Positions 6,888 through 16,011 are shown, numbered from the stretch's first letter. The stretch is DNA of 22,548 bases from JAEMQF01 sp049297615 (GCA_049297615.1 JBAQUQ010000162.1:1-22548), one strand, 5' to 3'. Numbers and translations are program-made. The notes: generated by a model from the sequence alone, not told the origin.

Positions 6888-7678
6888 GCGCGCTGCGGCA
6901 GGCCACGCGCCATGGCCTGGCGCGTCGATTCGTACATGCAGACCGCGGCCGCTGCGGCAACGTTGAGCGACTCCTGGCCGCCGGGTTGCGCAATGCGCAA
7001 GACATGCTGGCATTGCCTGAGCAGGGGCGCCGACACGCCCTGCCCTTCGTGACCGAAGAGCCAGGCGCAGGGCCAGGGCAAATCGACGTTGTGCAGCGCC
7101 TGCGCGGCGTGCGGGCCTGCCGCGAGCAGCGGGATGCGCAGGTCGACCAGGGCCGACTCTTCGAGCGATTCCACCAACCGCAGCGAAAAGTGCGCGCCCA
7201 TCGCGGCGCGCAGCACCTTGGGCGCCCACAAGCCAGCGCTGCCTTTGAGCGCCAAAACCTGGCTGAATCCGAACGCCGCGGCGCTGCGCAGGATGGCGCC
7301 TGCATTGCCGGCGTCCTGAACCCGGTCGAGCACGACGCTCGCAACCCCTGCCTGCATTTCGCTCATGCCCGGCCACGCCACGGCGAATGCCAGCGCTGGG
7401 CTGGACTCCAAGCTGCTGAGCGTGGCCATCAAGGGCTCGGGCACGACCGAAACGGCGTCCGCGCGCATCGCGAGTTCACGGCACGGACCCTGCTCCCACG
7501 CGGCTTGCGTGATCACGGCCTGTGCAATCGCGGCACCTCGCGCTGCGAAGGCGCCGCAAAGGTGTTCGCCCTCCAGCCAGATCTGGCCTTGCTTGCGATA
7601 GGCCAGCGAATCGTTCGACAGTTTGCGCAAACGCACCAGCAAAGGGTTGTGGCGCGAGGTGATGCTGTCGATCTTCAC
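6866..7678 (-). CDS. TrmH/SpoU-family RNA 2'-O-methyltransferase
   Basis: This cytoplasmic S-adenosylmethionine-dependent SPOUT enzyme probably methylates a ribose 2'-OH in rRNA or tRNA. The N-terminal substrate-binding part begins ITSRHNPLLVRLRKL and contains the LEGEHL segment (35-40). The SPOUT motifs follow: motif 1 DRVQDAGNAGAILRSAAAFG (118-137), motif 2 LFGHEGQGV (208-216) and motif 3 ESLNVAAAAAVCMYE (236-250). The length of 270 residues is normal for RlmB-like or TsnR-like relatives. The frame is open much further upstream, but homology starts at VKIDSITSRH, so a GTG start at 7678 is chosen. It lies 11 bases past the rnhB stop, which fits an operon. The exact target nucleotide is unknown. 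Confidence 0.9.
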   Translation of the reverse strand: MKIDSITSRHNPLLVRLRKLSNDSLAYRKQGQIWLEGEHLCGAFAARGAAIAQAVITQAAWEQGPCRELAMRADAVSVVPEPLMATLSSLESSPALAFAVAWPGMSEMQAGVASVVLDRVQDAGNAGAILRSAAAFGFSQVLALKGSAGLWAPKVLRAAMGAHFSLRLVESLEESALVDLRIPLLAAGPHAAQALHNVDLPWPCAWLFGHEGQGVSAPLLRQCQHVLRIAQPGGQESLNVAAAAAVCMYESTRQAMARGLPQRAQNPCRR

Positions 7679-7689
7679 CGTGCGGCCAT

Positions 7690-8304
7690 TCAGCCAGCGC
7701 CGCGCATCGGCGCAAAGGACAGACGGTGTTCCGGGCAGGGCCCGTGTTCGCGCAACGCCGCCAAGTGCTCGGGCGTGGCATAACCCTTGTGTCCGGCGAA
7801 GCCGTAGCGCGGGTGGCGTTGATGCAAGTCGATGCACAACCGATCGCGATGCACCTTGGCCAGGATCGATGCGGCGGCGATGCATTGCACCCGCGCGTCA
7901 CCTTTGACGATTGCGCGCACCGGCACATGCAGGTCCGGCGCGCGATTGCCGTCGACGAGCACCAGGTGCGGCCGCAGGCGCAGGCCTTCGACGGCGCGGC
8001 GCATGGCCAGCAGGGTGGCGCGCAGGATGTTGAGGCGGTCGATTTCTTCCACCGTCGCCAGCGCGATGCGGCAGCACAAGGCCTTGGCGAGAATTTCGTC
8101 GAAGAGCCGCTCGCGTGTGCGCGAACCGAGCTTCTTGGAATCGTTCAGGCCGCGAATCGGCGCGCGCTCGTCGAGCATCACGGCCGCTGCCACCACGGGC
8201 CCGGCCAGAGGCCCGCGGCCGGCTTCGTCGACCCCGGCGTACAGGCCAGGGCCGGCCAGGCCCAGCTCACGCGGCAGCTTGGCCAAGGACGGCTTCGATC
8301 GCAT
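7690..8304 (-). CDS. rnhB: Ribonuclease HII
   Basis: RNase HII cleaves the RNA strand of RNA-DNA hybrids and starts removal of misincorporated ribonucleotides from DNA. The 204-residue product carries all the expected active-site residues: D26 and E27 in GVDEAGRGPLAGP, D118 in LVLVDGN, and D136 in KGDARVQCIAAASILAKV. Their spacing matches the E. coli enzyme (D16, E17, D108, D126). The ATG at 8304 gives a normal short N-terminus before the catalytic Asp-Glu. It overlaps the end of lpxB by 38 bases, which suggests translational coupling. Linkage of rnhB to lpxB is common in proteobacteria. Confidence 0.95.
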   Translation of the reverse strand: MRSKPSLAKLPRELGLAGPGLYAGVDEAGRGPLAGPVVAAAVMLDERAPIRGLNDSKKLGSRTRERLFDEILAKALCCRIALATVEEIDRLNILRATLLAMRRAVEGLRLRPHLVLVDGNRAPDLHVPVRAIVKGDARVQCIAAASILAKVHRDRLCIDLHQRHPRYGFAGHKGYATPEHLAALREHGPCPEHRLSFAPMRGAG

Positions 8305-9427
8305 CGGTTGCGGCCTTCGCGGTGTTCCTGCGCAATTGCAGGTGCAGGGCTTGGAATCGCTTGACCAGGGTGGCCACGCGCGCCGGCTCGTCGAGCCAGG
8401 CCAGGGCGGCTTGCGCCAGGTTCTCGGGTGTGGCATCGCTTTGCAGGAGTTCGGGCACGACCGCGTCCTGCAGAAGAATATTGGGCAAGCCCACCCAGGG
8501 TTGCAGCTTCATGCGCTTCATCATCTGCCAGCTCAAGGCGTGCATGCTGTAGCAGATGACCATGGGGCGCTTGAACAGCGCCGCCTCCAATGTGGCGGTG
8601 CCGCTGGCCACGATGGCGACATCGCACGCAGCGAGCGCCTCGTGGGCGCGGCCGTCGAGCAGTTCGATGCGCAAAGCGTGCGCATGCTGGCGGCGCAGGG
8701 GCTCGATCGCGTGGCGCAGGCCCGGAACGACAGGCAGGACAAAGCGCAGCGCCGGTCGCTGGCGATGCATGACTTGCGCGGCGCACAAGATGCGCGGTGC
8801 GATGTACTGGATCTCGGATTTGCGGCTGCCCGGGAGCAGGGCCACGAGTGCTTCGTCGTCCGTGATTCCCAGCGCTGAGCGCGCCTGGGCGCGCGGCGGC
8901 TCGAGCGGTATCGCGTCGGCCAAGGGGTGGCCGACGTAAGTGGCGGCAACTCCCTGTTTGGCGTACAGCGCGGGTTCGAAGGGAAACACGCACAGCATGT
9001 GGTCGACTGCCGTATGGATTTTTTCGATGCGCTTGGCACGCCACGCCCAGACCGAAGGGCTGATGAAGTGAACGCAGCGCACCCCCTTGGCTTTGAGCCG
9101 CGTTTCGAGGTCGAGGTTGAAGTCGGGCGCGTCCACGCCGATGAACAGATCTGGAGGTTCGCGCTGCAGGCGTTCCGCCAATTGGTTGCGAATCCGCGAG
9201 ATCCCGCGGTAGTGGCTCAGCACCTCGACGTAGCCACGCACCGCCAGCGTGTCATGCGGCCACCAGGCCTCGAAGCCCTGCTCGGCCATCTTCGGCCCGC
9301 CGATGCCGAAGGCCTGCAATTGCGGCCAACGCGAGCGCAGGCCACCGAGCAGGAGTCCAGCGGCCAAGTCACCCGAGGCCTCGCCGGCGACCATGGCGAA
9401 ACGTGGGGCGGCGAGATGGGCACTCAT
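8267..9427 (-). CDS. lpxB: Lipid-A-disaccharide synthase
   Basis: LpxB is a peripheral inner-membrane glycosyltransferase (family GT19). It joins UDP-2,3-diacylglucosamine to lipid X to form the lipid A disaccharide. The 386-residue protein begins with the family-typical AMVAGEASGDLAAG segment (11-24). It continues with DAPDFNLDLE and ISPSVWAWRAKR, then LLPGSRKSEI and a C-terminal half with the ASGTATLEAALF nucleotide-binding motif. The ATG at 9427 is the first methionine before conserved sequence; the open frame upstream is a shadow of lpxA. It follows lpxA by 35 bases, continuing the lipid A cluster. Confidence 0.96.
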   Translation of the reverse strand: MSAHLAAPRFAMVAGEASGDLAAGLLLGGLRSRWPQLQAFGIGGPKMAEQGFEAWWPHDTLAVRGYVEVLSHYRGISRIRNQLAERLQREPPDLFIGVDAPDFNLDLETRLKAKGVRCVHFISPSVWAWRAKRIEKIHTAVDHMLCVFPFEPALYAKQGVAATYVGHPLADAIPLEPPRAQARSALGITDDEALVALLPGSRKSEIQYIAPRILCAAQVMHRQRPALRFVLPVVPGLRHAIEPLRRQHAHALRIELLDGRAHEALAACDVAIVASGTATLEAALFKRPMVICYSMHALSWQMMKRMKLQPWVGLPNILLQDAVVPELLQSDATPENLAQAALAWLDEPARVATLVKRFQALHLQLRRNTAKAATDAIEAVLGQAAA

Positions 9428-9462
9428 CGAGCTCAGCTTGCGCCGTCCTCGCGGCAGGCGGC

Positions 9463-10251
9463 TCAGCGGGCGATGCCGCGCTGCGCACGCTGCAGGAACT
9501 CGAGCACCAGGGACACGTCCGCGCTCGCCTCGGGGGTGGCGGCGGCGAGCTCGGGCAAGGCGGTCTTCACCGCTTCCAGCGTCAGGCCAGAGCGATAGAT
9601 CAGCTTGTGCATCTGCTTGACGGCGGCGATACGCGCCGCAGAGAAGCCGCGCCGGCGCAGGCCCTCGACGTTGAAGCCGCGCACCGCGAGCGGGTTGCCG
9701 TCGACCAACATGAAAGGCGGCACGTCCTGCGAGACGGCACTCGCGAAGCCGACCATCACGTGCGCGCCGATCTGCACGAACTGGTGCACGCCGCTCAAGC
9801 CGCCGACGATGACCCAATCGTCGATGTGCACATGGCCGCCCAGGGTCGCGTTGTTGGCGAAGATGGTCTGGTTGCCGACCTGGCAATCGTGCGCGATGTG
9901 CACATAGGCCATGATCCAGTTGTCGTCGCCGATTCGCGTGACACCCCCGCCTTGCGCCGTGCCCGTATTCAAGGTGCAGAACTCGCGCAGGGTATTGCGA
10001 TCGCCGATGTGCAGCTCGGTGGGCTCGCCGGCGTACTTCTTGTCTTGCGGCACTGCGCCGATCGAGCAAAACTGGAAGATCCGATTGCCGCGGCCGATGC
10101 GGGTGCGGCCTTCGACCACGCAATGCGCGCCGACGCTGCTGCCCTCGCCGATCTGGACATGGGCGCGCACGACGGCGTAAGCATCGACTCGAACGGTCTC
10201 ACCGAGCTCAGCGCCGGCTTCGACGATCGCCGTGGGGTGGATGATGGCCAT
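9463..10251 (-). CDS. lpxA: UDP-N-acetylglucosamine O-acyltransferase
   Basis: LpxA carries out the first step of lipid A synthesis, moving a 3-hydroxyacyl chain from acyl carrier protein to the 3-OH of UDP-GlcNAc in the cytoplasm. The 262-residue length is typical. The N-terminal two-thirds is a left-handed beta helix of hexapeptide repeats (from IHPTAIV onward). The catalytic histidine is H121 in YVHIAHDC, matching E. coli H125. The C-terminal part is the helical ACP-binding domain (from about residue 190). It starts 26 bases after the fabZ stop. The pairing with lpxD and fabZ is the conserved order in proteobacteria. Confidence 0.97.
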   Translation of the reverse strand: MAIIHPTAIVEAGAELGETVRVDAYAVVRAHVQIGEGSSVGAHCVVEGRTRIGRGNRIFQFCSIGAVPQDKKYAGEPTELHIGDRNTLREFCTLNTGTAQGGGVTRIGDDNWIMAYVHIAHDCQVGNQTIFANNATLGGHVHIDDWVIVGGLSGVHQFVQIGAHVMVGFASAVSQDVPPFMLVDGNPLAVRGFNVEGLRRRGFSAARIAAVKQMHKLIYRSGLTLEAVKTALPELAAATPEASADVSLVLEFLQRAQRGIAR

Positions 10252-10277
10252 GCGCCGCGCGCGCTCGAACTTGCAAG

Positions 10278-10718
10278 TCAGGCGAACTTGCGCATCGTGC
10301 AGGTCAGGTCCGCCTCGACGACGATTTCGCCGTCCACTCTTCCCGCGCAGCTGAACTTGAACACGCCGGCCTTGCTGCGGTTCAGCGTCGCCTCGAGCAC
10401 GAGCTGATCGCCCGGCTCGACCGGGCGCTTGAAGCGAGCCGTGTCCAGCGCAGCGAGGTAGTAGATCGTCTTGTCGTCGGGCAGCTCGCCGAGCGTCTCG
10501 AACGCCAGCAAAGCCGCCGATTGGGCCAAGGCCTCGAGCAGCAGGACGCCGGGCATGACCGGGCGGACCGGAAAATGACCGGCGAAGAAGGGCTCGTTGA
10601 TCGTGACGTTCTTGATCGCCTTGATGCGACTGCCCTTTTCCAGCTCGAGCACGCGGTCGATCAGCAGGAACGGGTAGCGGTGCGGCAGCTTGGTGAGGAT
10701 CTCGTGAATGTCCATCAT
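10278..10718 (-). CDS. fabZ: 3-hydroxyacyl-[acyl-carrier-protein] dehydratase
   Basis: FabZ removes water from 3-hydroxyacyl-ACP during fatty-acid elongation. It thereby competes with LpxA and LpxD for the same 3-hydroxyacyl-ACP pool. The 146-residue hot-dog-fold protein has catalytic H48 in FFAGHFPVRPVMPGV and E62 in LLLEALAQ, and begins with the conserved IHEILTKLPHRYPFLLID segment. Two adjacent ATGs are possible. The ATG at 10718 overlaps the lpxD stop as ATGA and has AAGAG about 5 bases upstream, so coupled translation with lpxD is likely. Confidence 0.97.
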   Translation of the reverse strand: MMDIHEILTKLPHRYPFLLIDRVLELEKGSRIKAIKNVTINEPFFAGHFPVRPVMPGVLLLEALAQSAALLAFETLGELPDDKTIYYLAALDTARFKRPVEPGDQLVLEATLNRSKAGVFKFSCAGRVDGEIVVEADLTCTMRKFA

Positions 10719-11746
10719 GAACTCTTTTTTTCCAGGGCGCGCAAGCGATCCCGCAGCGCATGCAATTGACGCAGCGTGGCAGCGTTTTTTTCCCAGGCGG
10801 CATTGTCGTCGATGGGAAAGATGCCGCTGTACAGGCCGGGTTGGTGGATCGAGCGCGTCACGACGCTGGCCGCCGAGATGTGCACGCCTTGTGCCAGGCT
10901 GAGGTGGCCCAGAACATTCGCCGCCCCGCCGATCGTGCAATGCGGCCCGATGCGCGCACTGCCGGCCACGCCGGCGTTTCCCGCAATGGCGCTGTGCGCG
11001 CCGATATGCACGTTGTGGCCGATCTGAATCAGGTTGTCGAGCTTGACGCCATCTTCGATCACGGTGTCCTCCAGGGTGCCCCGGTCGATGCAGGTATTCG
11101 CGCCGATTTCGACTTCATTGCCGATGCGCACCGCGCCGAGTTGTTCGATCTTCTCCCAGCGCCCGTCCACCGGGGCGAAGCCGAATCCGTCGGCACCGAT
11201 CACGACGCCGCTGTGCACGACGCAGCGCGCGCCGATGCGGCAACCCGCGCCGAGGGTGACCCTTGCAGCCAGCCGGGTGAATGCGCCGACGCTCGCACCG
11301 GCGCCCACGAATGAATGTGCGCCGATCACGGCACCTTCTTCGATGACGGCTGAAGCCTCGACCACGGCCAATGCTGCAATGCAGGCGCCGGGGGCGATGC
11401 GTGCCATGGGGTCAATCACGGCGCTAGGGTGCACAGCGCCGGGCGCGGCCGGCCGGGTCAAGGCCACCCACCACTGCGTGAGGCGCGCAAAGTACAAATA
11501 CGGGTCGGCCGTGACGATCGTCGTGCCGCGCGCGCACGCCAGATCGCGAAACGCCGGCGCGACGATCACGCAGCCGGCTTGCGTGTGCTCGAGTTGTGCC
11601 TGAAAACGCGGATGGGCGAGGAAGGAAATCGTCGACGGCGTCGCGCCTTCGAGCGCTCCGATACGGGTGATGCGCAGCTCGGGCGGGCCGATCAGTTCTC
11701 CGCCGAGGGCTTGCGTGATCTCACGCGCCGTAACGCTGTTGGCCAC
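10715..11746 (-). CDS. lpxD: UDP-3-O-(3-hydroxyacyl)glucosamine N-acyltransferase
   Basis: LpxD adds the second 3-hydroxyacyl chain, at the 2-amino group, in lipid A synthesis. The 343-residue protein has an N-terminal uridine-binding domain (about 1-100, with ISFLAHPRF), then a hexapeptide-repeat beta helix. Catalytic H244 lies in IQIGHNVHIG, next to AGNAGVAGSARIG. A C-terminal helix ends in LRALEKKSS. The start is a GTG at 11746, with CACAGG shortly upstream. No in-frame ATG lies closer to the conserved N-terminus, and an ATG slightly upstream is in another frame. It lies 52 bases after the skp stop. Confidence 0.96.
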   Translation of the reverse strand: MANSVTAREITQALGGELIGPPELRITRIGALEGATPSTISFLAHPRFQAQLEHTQAGCVIVAPAFRDLACARGTTIVTADPYLYFARLTQWWVALTRPAAPGAVHPSAVIDPMARIAPGACIAALAVVEASAVIEEGAVIGAHSFVGAGASVGAFTRLAARVTLGAGCRIGARCVVHSGVVIGADGFGFAPVDGRWEKIEQLGAVRIGNEVEIGANTCIDRGTLEDTVIEDGVKLDNLIQIGHNVHIGAHSAIAGNAGVAGSARIGPHCTIGGAANVLGHLSLAQGVHISAASVVTRSIHQPGLYSGIFPIDDNAAWEKNAATLRQLHALRDRLRALEKKSS

Positions 11747-11798
11747 TGAGAGCCTGTGAAGACATGAATCGCACCCGCTCGAGGCCCCGCAGCAGGCC

Positions 11799-12326
11799 CT
11801 ACTTGGAGCCTTGCGCGTTGAGCGCCTTGATGACCTTCTCGGTGATGTCGACCTTGGGCCCGGCGAAAACCGCCTCCTGCAGGATCAAGTCGTATTTCTC
11901 GGTCTCGAAAATCTGCTTGATGACCTTGTTGGCGCGCTCGACGACAAAGGACAGTTCTTCGTTCTTGCGCTGGCTCAGGTCTTCCTGGAACTCGCGGCGC
12001 TTGCGTTGAAACTCGCGGTCTTGTTCGACCAGGTCGCGCTGCCGCCGATTGCGCTCGGACTCGGCCAGCGTCGGCGCGTCTTTGTCGAGCTTGTCGCCAG
12101 CAGCCTTCAAGCGATTCGCAAACTCGGCCAGGTCTTTTTCGCGCTTGGAGAATTCCGACTCCAGTTTCGCCTGTGCGGCCTTGGCAGGCACGGCGTCGCG
12201 CAAGACGCGATCGCTGTTCACATAGCCGATTCGCAACTCCTGGCCCGAGCACGGCAGCGCGGCCGCTGCGAGGACTGCGCCAAGTAGTGCGGCGAGACTG
12301 AACGACTTCATCGCAGAACTTTTCAT
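11799..12326 (-). CDS. skp: Periplasmic chaperone Skp (OmpH family)
   Basis: Skp holds unfolded outer-membrane proteins in the periplasm on their way to the Bam complex. The 175-residue protein has a signal peptide (hydrophobic stretch about residues 9-26, cleaved near CSGQE), then IGYVNSDRVL. Long charged coiled-coil helices follow (about 50-130, rich in Lys, Glu and Arg). The C-terminal beta part (YDLILQEAVFAGPKVDIT) closes the trimeric body in this family. The ATG at 12326 shares one base with the bamA stop (TAATG); an ATG at 12311 is a possible alternative. The linkage bamA-skp-lpxD is the classical proteobacterial order. Confidence 0.94.
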   Translation of the reverse strand: MKSSAMKSFSLAALLGAVLAAAALPCSGQELRIGYVNSDRVLRDAVPAKAAQAKLESEFSKREKDLAEFANRLKAAGDKLDKDAPTLAESERNRRQRDLVEQDREFQRKRREFQEDLSQRKNEELSFVVERANKVIKQIFETEKYDLILQEAVFAGPKVDITEKVIKALNAQGSK

Positions 12327-14629
12327 TAGAACGCTGTCCCGATCTGGAATTGAAGACGCTGGATTCTATCGCCGGGGAACTTGCGCACCGGCGCGCCCCA
12401 GCTCAGCTTCAAGGGGCCGACCGGCGAAATCCAGCTCAGGCCGATTCCCACCGAAGCGCGCAGGCTTTGCGCCGTGACGCTCTCGAACTCGCCCCAGACA
12501 TTGCCCGCGTCGAGGTAGGAGAACAGGCGCAAGGACCGGTCATTGCCCGAGCCGGGAACGGGCACGTACAACTCGCTGTTCAGGTTGATGCGCCTGTTTC
12601 CCCCAATGAAGCCGCCAAGGACGTCGGGCGGCCCGAGCGAGCCCTGGTCGAAGGCACGCACCGTGCCGAGGCCGCCGCCGTAAAAGTTCTTGAATACCGG
12701 GTAGGGCCGACCTTGCAGGCCCACGCCCCAGCCGATCTCGGCGTTCAGGCCCAGCGAAAACTTCGTGCTCAGCGGAAAGTATTGCTGGGCCTGTGCGTTG
12801 GCGCGCAAGTAGCGCGTGTCCCCGGCGATGCCCCATTCGGAATTGAGCCGCAAATAGCGCCCCGATGTCGGAGCGATCGCGCTGTCGCGTGCATCGCGCG
12901 CCCAACCCAGGGTGACAGGAATCGACAGGCTCTTTGCGCCGAAATTGAAGCGGTAGTTGAAATAGTTGGCCGGCAGATTCACGTCGCCGCGAATCTCGGT
13001 TTGCTCGGCGCCCACGCCCAGGAACACGGTGTCGTATTCGCTGAACGGAATGCCGAAGCGTATCGACACGCCCGGAGTCACCAGTTCGTACTGTTCTCCC
13101 TGGCTGTTGAAGGGCCTGGCGGTGCGGTAGTAGATCTCGAGCGAGCGCGAGATGCCGTCGATCGTGAAATAGGGGTCGACCGTGGTCAGCGAAATGGTTC
13201 GCGTCGAGCGGCTCGTGTTCAACTCCAGTCCGAGGTAGTTGCCCGAGCCGAAAACATTGTCTTGTCTGATCGAGGCCGTCAACGAAAGCTTGTCGGCCGA
13301 CGAGAACCCCGCGCCGAGCAGCAAATTGCCGGTGGGCTTTTCCGTCACATTGAGTGTCAGGTCGACCTGGTCCTGGGCACCGGGCACCTCGGCGCTGTCG
13401 ATCGTCACATCCTTGAAGTAACCCAGGCGATCGACCCGATCGCGCGACAGTTTGATCTTCGCTCCGTCGTACCAGCTCGATTCGAACTGACGGAATTCGC
13501 GGCGCACCACTTCGTCGCGGGTGCGGCTGTTGCCTGCCACATTGATGCGGCGCACATAGACCCGGCGCTGCGGATCGGCCACCAGGGCGATCGCCACACG
13601 CCCATTGATCCGGTCGATGTCGGTGCGCGGTTCGACACGAGCGAAGGCATAGCCGAAGGTGCCGAATCGCTCGACGAAGGCGCGCGTCGTGTTCGTCACC
13701 GCTTCGGCGCGGTAGGGTTCACCGGGCTTGACCGCCACCAGGGTCTTGAAGTCCTCTTCCTTGCCCAGGTATTCGCCTTCCAGCGTCACTGCGGTCACGG
13801 TGTAGGGCTGGCCTTCGTCGATATTGATCGTGATGGCGATTGCTTGCTTGTCTGGAGAGATCGCGACCTGGGTGGACGTGACCGTGAACTCGAGGTAGCC
13901 GCGGTTCAGGTAGAACGAGCGCAGCGTTTCCAGATCGGCGTTGAGTTTGGAGCGCGAATAGCGGTCGGACTTGGTATACCAGCTGAGCCAGCCGCCGTCG
14001 TTCAAGTCAAACAGGCCGGTCAACTCCTCTTCGGCAAAGGCCTGGTTGCCGGCGATGCGCAGTTCGTGAATCTTCGCCGCCGTGCCTTCCGTGATCGTGA
14101 ACGTGACGTTGACGCGGTTGCGCTCCTGCGGCGTCACCGTGGTCACGACTTCTGCGCCGTACAGGCTGCGTGTCAGGTACTGGCGCTTGAGCTCTTGCTC
14201 GGCGCGATCGGCCAGCGCCTTGTCGAAGGGCAGGCCCTCGCCGATGCCGAAGTCTTTCAGCGACTTGGTGAGTTGTTCCTTGTCGAATTCCTTCAGACCC
14301 ACGAAATCCAGGCTGGCGACGATGGAGCGCTCTTCGACAATGACCACGGCGACGCCGCTGTCGATATCGATGCGAACGTCTTTGAACAAGCCCGTCGCAA
14401 ACAGGGCGCGCAATGCGGCCGCACCTTTTTCGTCGTTATAGGTGTCGCCGATGCGAAACGGCAGCGAGGCGAACACGGTGCCCGCGTCCGTGCGTTGCAG
14501 GCCTTCGACGCGAATATCTTTGAGGACGAAGGGGTCGACTGCCCAGGCCTTGCCGCACAGCAAGGCAGCGGCGATCGCGGTGCTGAGAATCGAAGGGCGA
14601 AGGCGGTCCAGCGAAAACGGAAAACGCAT
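12326..14629 (-). CDS. bamA: Outer membrane protein assembly factor BamA
   Basis: BamA is the core of the Bam complex that inserts beta-barrel proteins into the outer membrane. The 767-residue precursor has a signal peptide (1-30, ending GKAWA) and five POTRA domains (about 31-430, starting FVLKDIRVEGLQR). A 16-strand barrel (about 435-767) ends with phenylalanine (QIGTAF), as expected of an outer-membrane beta signal. The loop-6 motif, normally VRGF or VRGY, reads VRAF here (657-660). The ATG at 14629 is chosen because a standard signal peptide begins there; the earlier start at 14740 would lie inside rseP. It follows the rseP stop by 11 bases. Confidence 0.97.
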   Translation of the reverse strand: MRFPFSLDRLRPSILSTAIAAALLCGKAWAVDPFVLKDIRVEGLQRTDAGTVFASLPFRIGDTYNDEKGAAALRALFATGLFKDVRIDIDSGVAVVIVEERSIVASLDFVGLKEFDKEQLTKSLKDFGIGEGLPFDKALADRAEQELKRQYLTRSLYGAEVVTTVTPQERNRVNVTFTITEGTAAKIHELRIAGNQAFAEEELTGLFDLNDGGWLSWYTKSDRYSRSKLNADLETLRSFYLNRGYLEFTVTSTQVAISPDKQAIAITINIDEGQPYTVTAVTLEGEYLGKEEDFKTLVAVKPGEPYRAEAVTNTTRAFVERFGTFGYAFARVEPRTDIDRINGRVAIALVADPQRRVYVRRINVAGNSRTRDEVVRREFRQFESSWYDGAKIKLSRDRVDRLGYFKDVTIDSAEVPGAQDQVDLTLNVTEKPTGNLLLGAGFSSADKLSLTASIRQDNVFGSGNYLGLELNTSRSTRTISLTTVDPYFTIDGISRSLEIYYRTARPFNSQGEQYELVTPGVSIRFGIPFSEYDTVFLGVGAEQTEIRGDVNLPANYFNYRFNFGAKSLSIPVTLGWARDARDSAIAPTSGRYLRLNSEWGIAGDTRYLRANAQAQQYFPLSTKFSLGLNAEIGWGVGLQGRPYPVFKNFYGGGLGTVRAFDQGSLGPPDVLGGFIGGNRRINLNSELYVPVPGSGNDRSLRLFSYLDAGNVWGEFESVTAQSLRASVGIGLSWISPVGPLKLSWGAPVRKFPGDRIQRLQFQIGTAF

Positions 14630-14640
14630 GCGGGTCTGGA

Positions 14641-16011
14641 TCAGTACAGGCCCAGCAAGCGAGCCACATCGTTGAAAAGGGCCAGCGACATCATCATCAA
14701 CATGATCGCCACGCCGCCGCGCTGCAGTCTCTCGAGCCACAAGTCGGAGACTGGGCGACCCGTCACGCCCTCGAAAAGATAATACATCAGGTGCCCGCCG
14801 TCGAGCATCGGCAAGGGCAGAAGGTTGAGCACGCCCAGGCTGACGCTGACGATGGCCAGAAAACCGAGGTAGTACGCCAGGCCCAGGCGCACCGATTGAC
14901 CGGCGTAGTCGGCAATCGTGATCGGCCCGCTGAGGTTCTTCAATGACTCTTGGCCGACGAGCATCTTGCCGAGCATTTCGATCGTCAGCGTCGACATCTC
15001 CCAGGTCTTGTTCACGGCACGCGAGAGACCGTCGAGCATGCCGTAGCGCACGGTCAACAACTCCGGCGGCTGACCGGGAAATGCTTCGATACGTCCGATG
15101 CGCTGCGCGCCGTCGCTCACGACTTTGGGTTGAACCTCGAGCTCGAGCGTATGGCCGCCACGCTCGACACGCCAGACCATGGTCTTGGCCGTGCCGCTGC
15201 TGCCGCTGGCGCGGATCAGTTCGCGCACGCTCGATGCGTCCGGGATGGGCGTGGCGTCGATCGCCAACACCCGGTCGCCGGCGCGCAGGCCGGCTCGCGC
15301 AGCCGGTCCGTCGGGCTTGACGTCACCCAGGACGGGCTCGCTGAAGGCCCCGCCCAGGCCGATGCGCTGCATCGTCGGGGCGTCGATTTCCACGCTGCCG
15401 AGTCGGTCGATGTCGAGCACGACACGGCGCCCGGCGCGGCCATCGCGATCGCTGACCATGAGTTGCAGGGCCTGCCCGCGCATCACGGCACGCGTGACTT
15501 GCCAGCGCAGATCGCTCAGCGATTGCAGGTCCTGCCATTCGAGCCCGTCGGCGGACCAGGCACGCACCCAATCGCCGGAACGCATTCCGGCGCTTTCGGC
15601 CAAGCTGGCGCGAGCCGGCGGCCCGAGCACCGCTTTCGCTTCTTCGATGCCGATCCAATGCGCACTCGCATACAGCAGCACCGCCAGCAGCAGGTTCGCC
15701 AGCGGGCCGGCCGCAACCACCGCCGTGCGTTGCCACAGGCTCTTGCGATTGAACGCCGCGTGCAAGAGTTCGGGCGCGACCGGCCCTTCGCGCTCGTCGA
15801 GCATTCGAACGTAGCCGCCCAGGGGCAGGGCACAGATCACGAATTCGGTGGCGTCGGGGTTCGCTTGGCGGCGCCATAGCACGCGCCCGAAGCCCACCGA
15901 AAAGCGCAGCACTTTGACGCCGCAGGCCACGGCCACCCGGTAGTGTCCGTATTCGTGAAACACGATCAGCACGCCCAGGGTGAGCACGAATGCGAATACG
16001 GTGATCAACAT
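14641..16011 (-). CDS. rseP: RIP-type zinc metalloprotease RseP (site-2 protease)
   Basis: RseP is an inner-membrane intramembrane protease. It makes the second cut in anti-sigma factor RseA to release sigma-E in the envelope stress response, and it clears signal-peptide remnants. The 456-residue protein has the zinc motif HEYGH at 19-23 in the first membrane segment. PDZ-like domains lie in the middle (about 120-290, including GPAARAGLRAGDRV). The C-terminal LPLPMLDGGH motif supplies the third zinc ligand, D404. The ATG at 16011 lies directly before LITVFAFVLTLGVLIVFHE and overlaps the dxr stop by seven bases. Its position immediately upstream of bamA matches many proteobacteria. Confidence 0.96.
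   Translation of the reverse strand: MLITVFAFVLTLGVLIVFHEYGHYRVAVACGVKVLRFSVGFGRVLWRRQANPDATEFVICALPLGGYVRMLDEREGPVAPELLHAAFNRKSLWQRTAVVAAGPLANLLLAVLLYASAHWIGIEEAKAVLGPPARASLAESAGMRSGDWVRAWSADGLEWQDLQSLSDLRWQVTRAVMRGQALQLMVSDRDGRAGRRVVLDIDRLGSVEIDAPTMQRIGLGGAFSEPVLGDVKPDGPAARAGLRAGDRVLAIDATPIPDASSVRELIRASGSSGTAKTMVWRVERGGHTLELEVQPKVVSDGAQRIGRIEAFPGQPPELLTVRYGMLDGLSRAVNKTWEMSTLTIEMLGKMLVGQESLKNLSGPITIADYAGQSVRLGLAYYLGFLAIVSVSLGVLNLLPLPMLDGGHLMYYLFEGVTGRPVSDLWLERLQRGGVAIMLMMMSLALFNDVARLLGLY

Noticed and set aside
9463..10803. Possible longer LpxA and LpxB proteins (446 and 618 codons)
   Set aside because: The open frames run into the upstream genes. Conserved sequence begins at the internal ATGs at 10251 and 9427, and the upstream parts are shadows of fabZ and lpxA.
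12350..14782. 810-codon open frame on the plus strand opposite bamA
   Set aside because: Low-complexity His/Arg/Ala/Gln-rich translation antisense to a complete BamA. The same GC-driven shadow pattern recurs opposite rseP (14950-15879) and tsf/rpsB (20250-22088).
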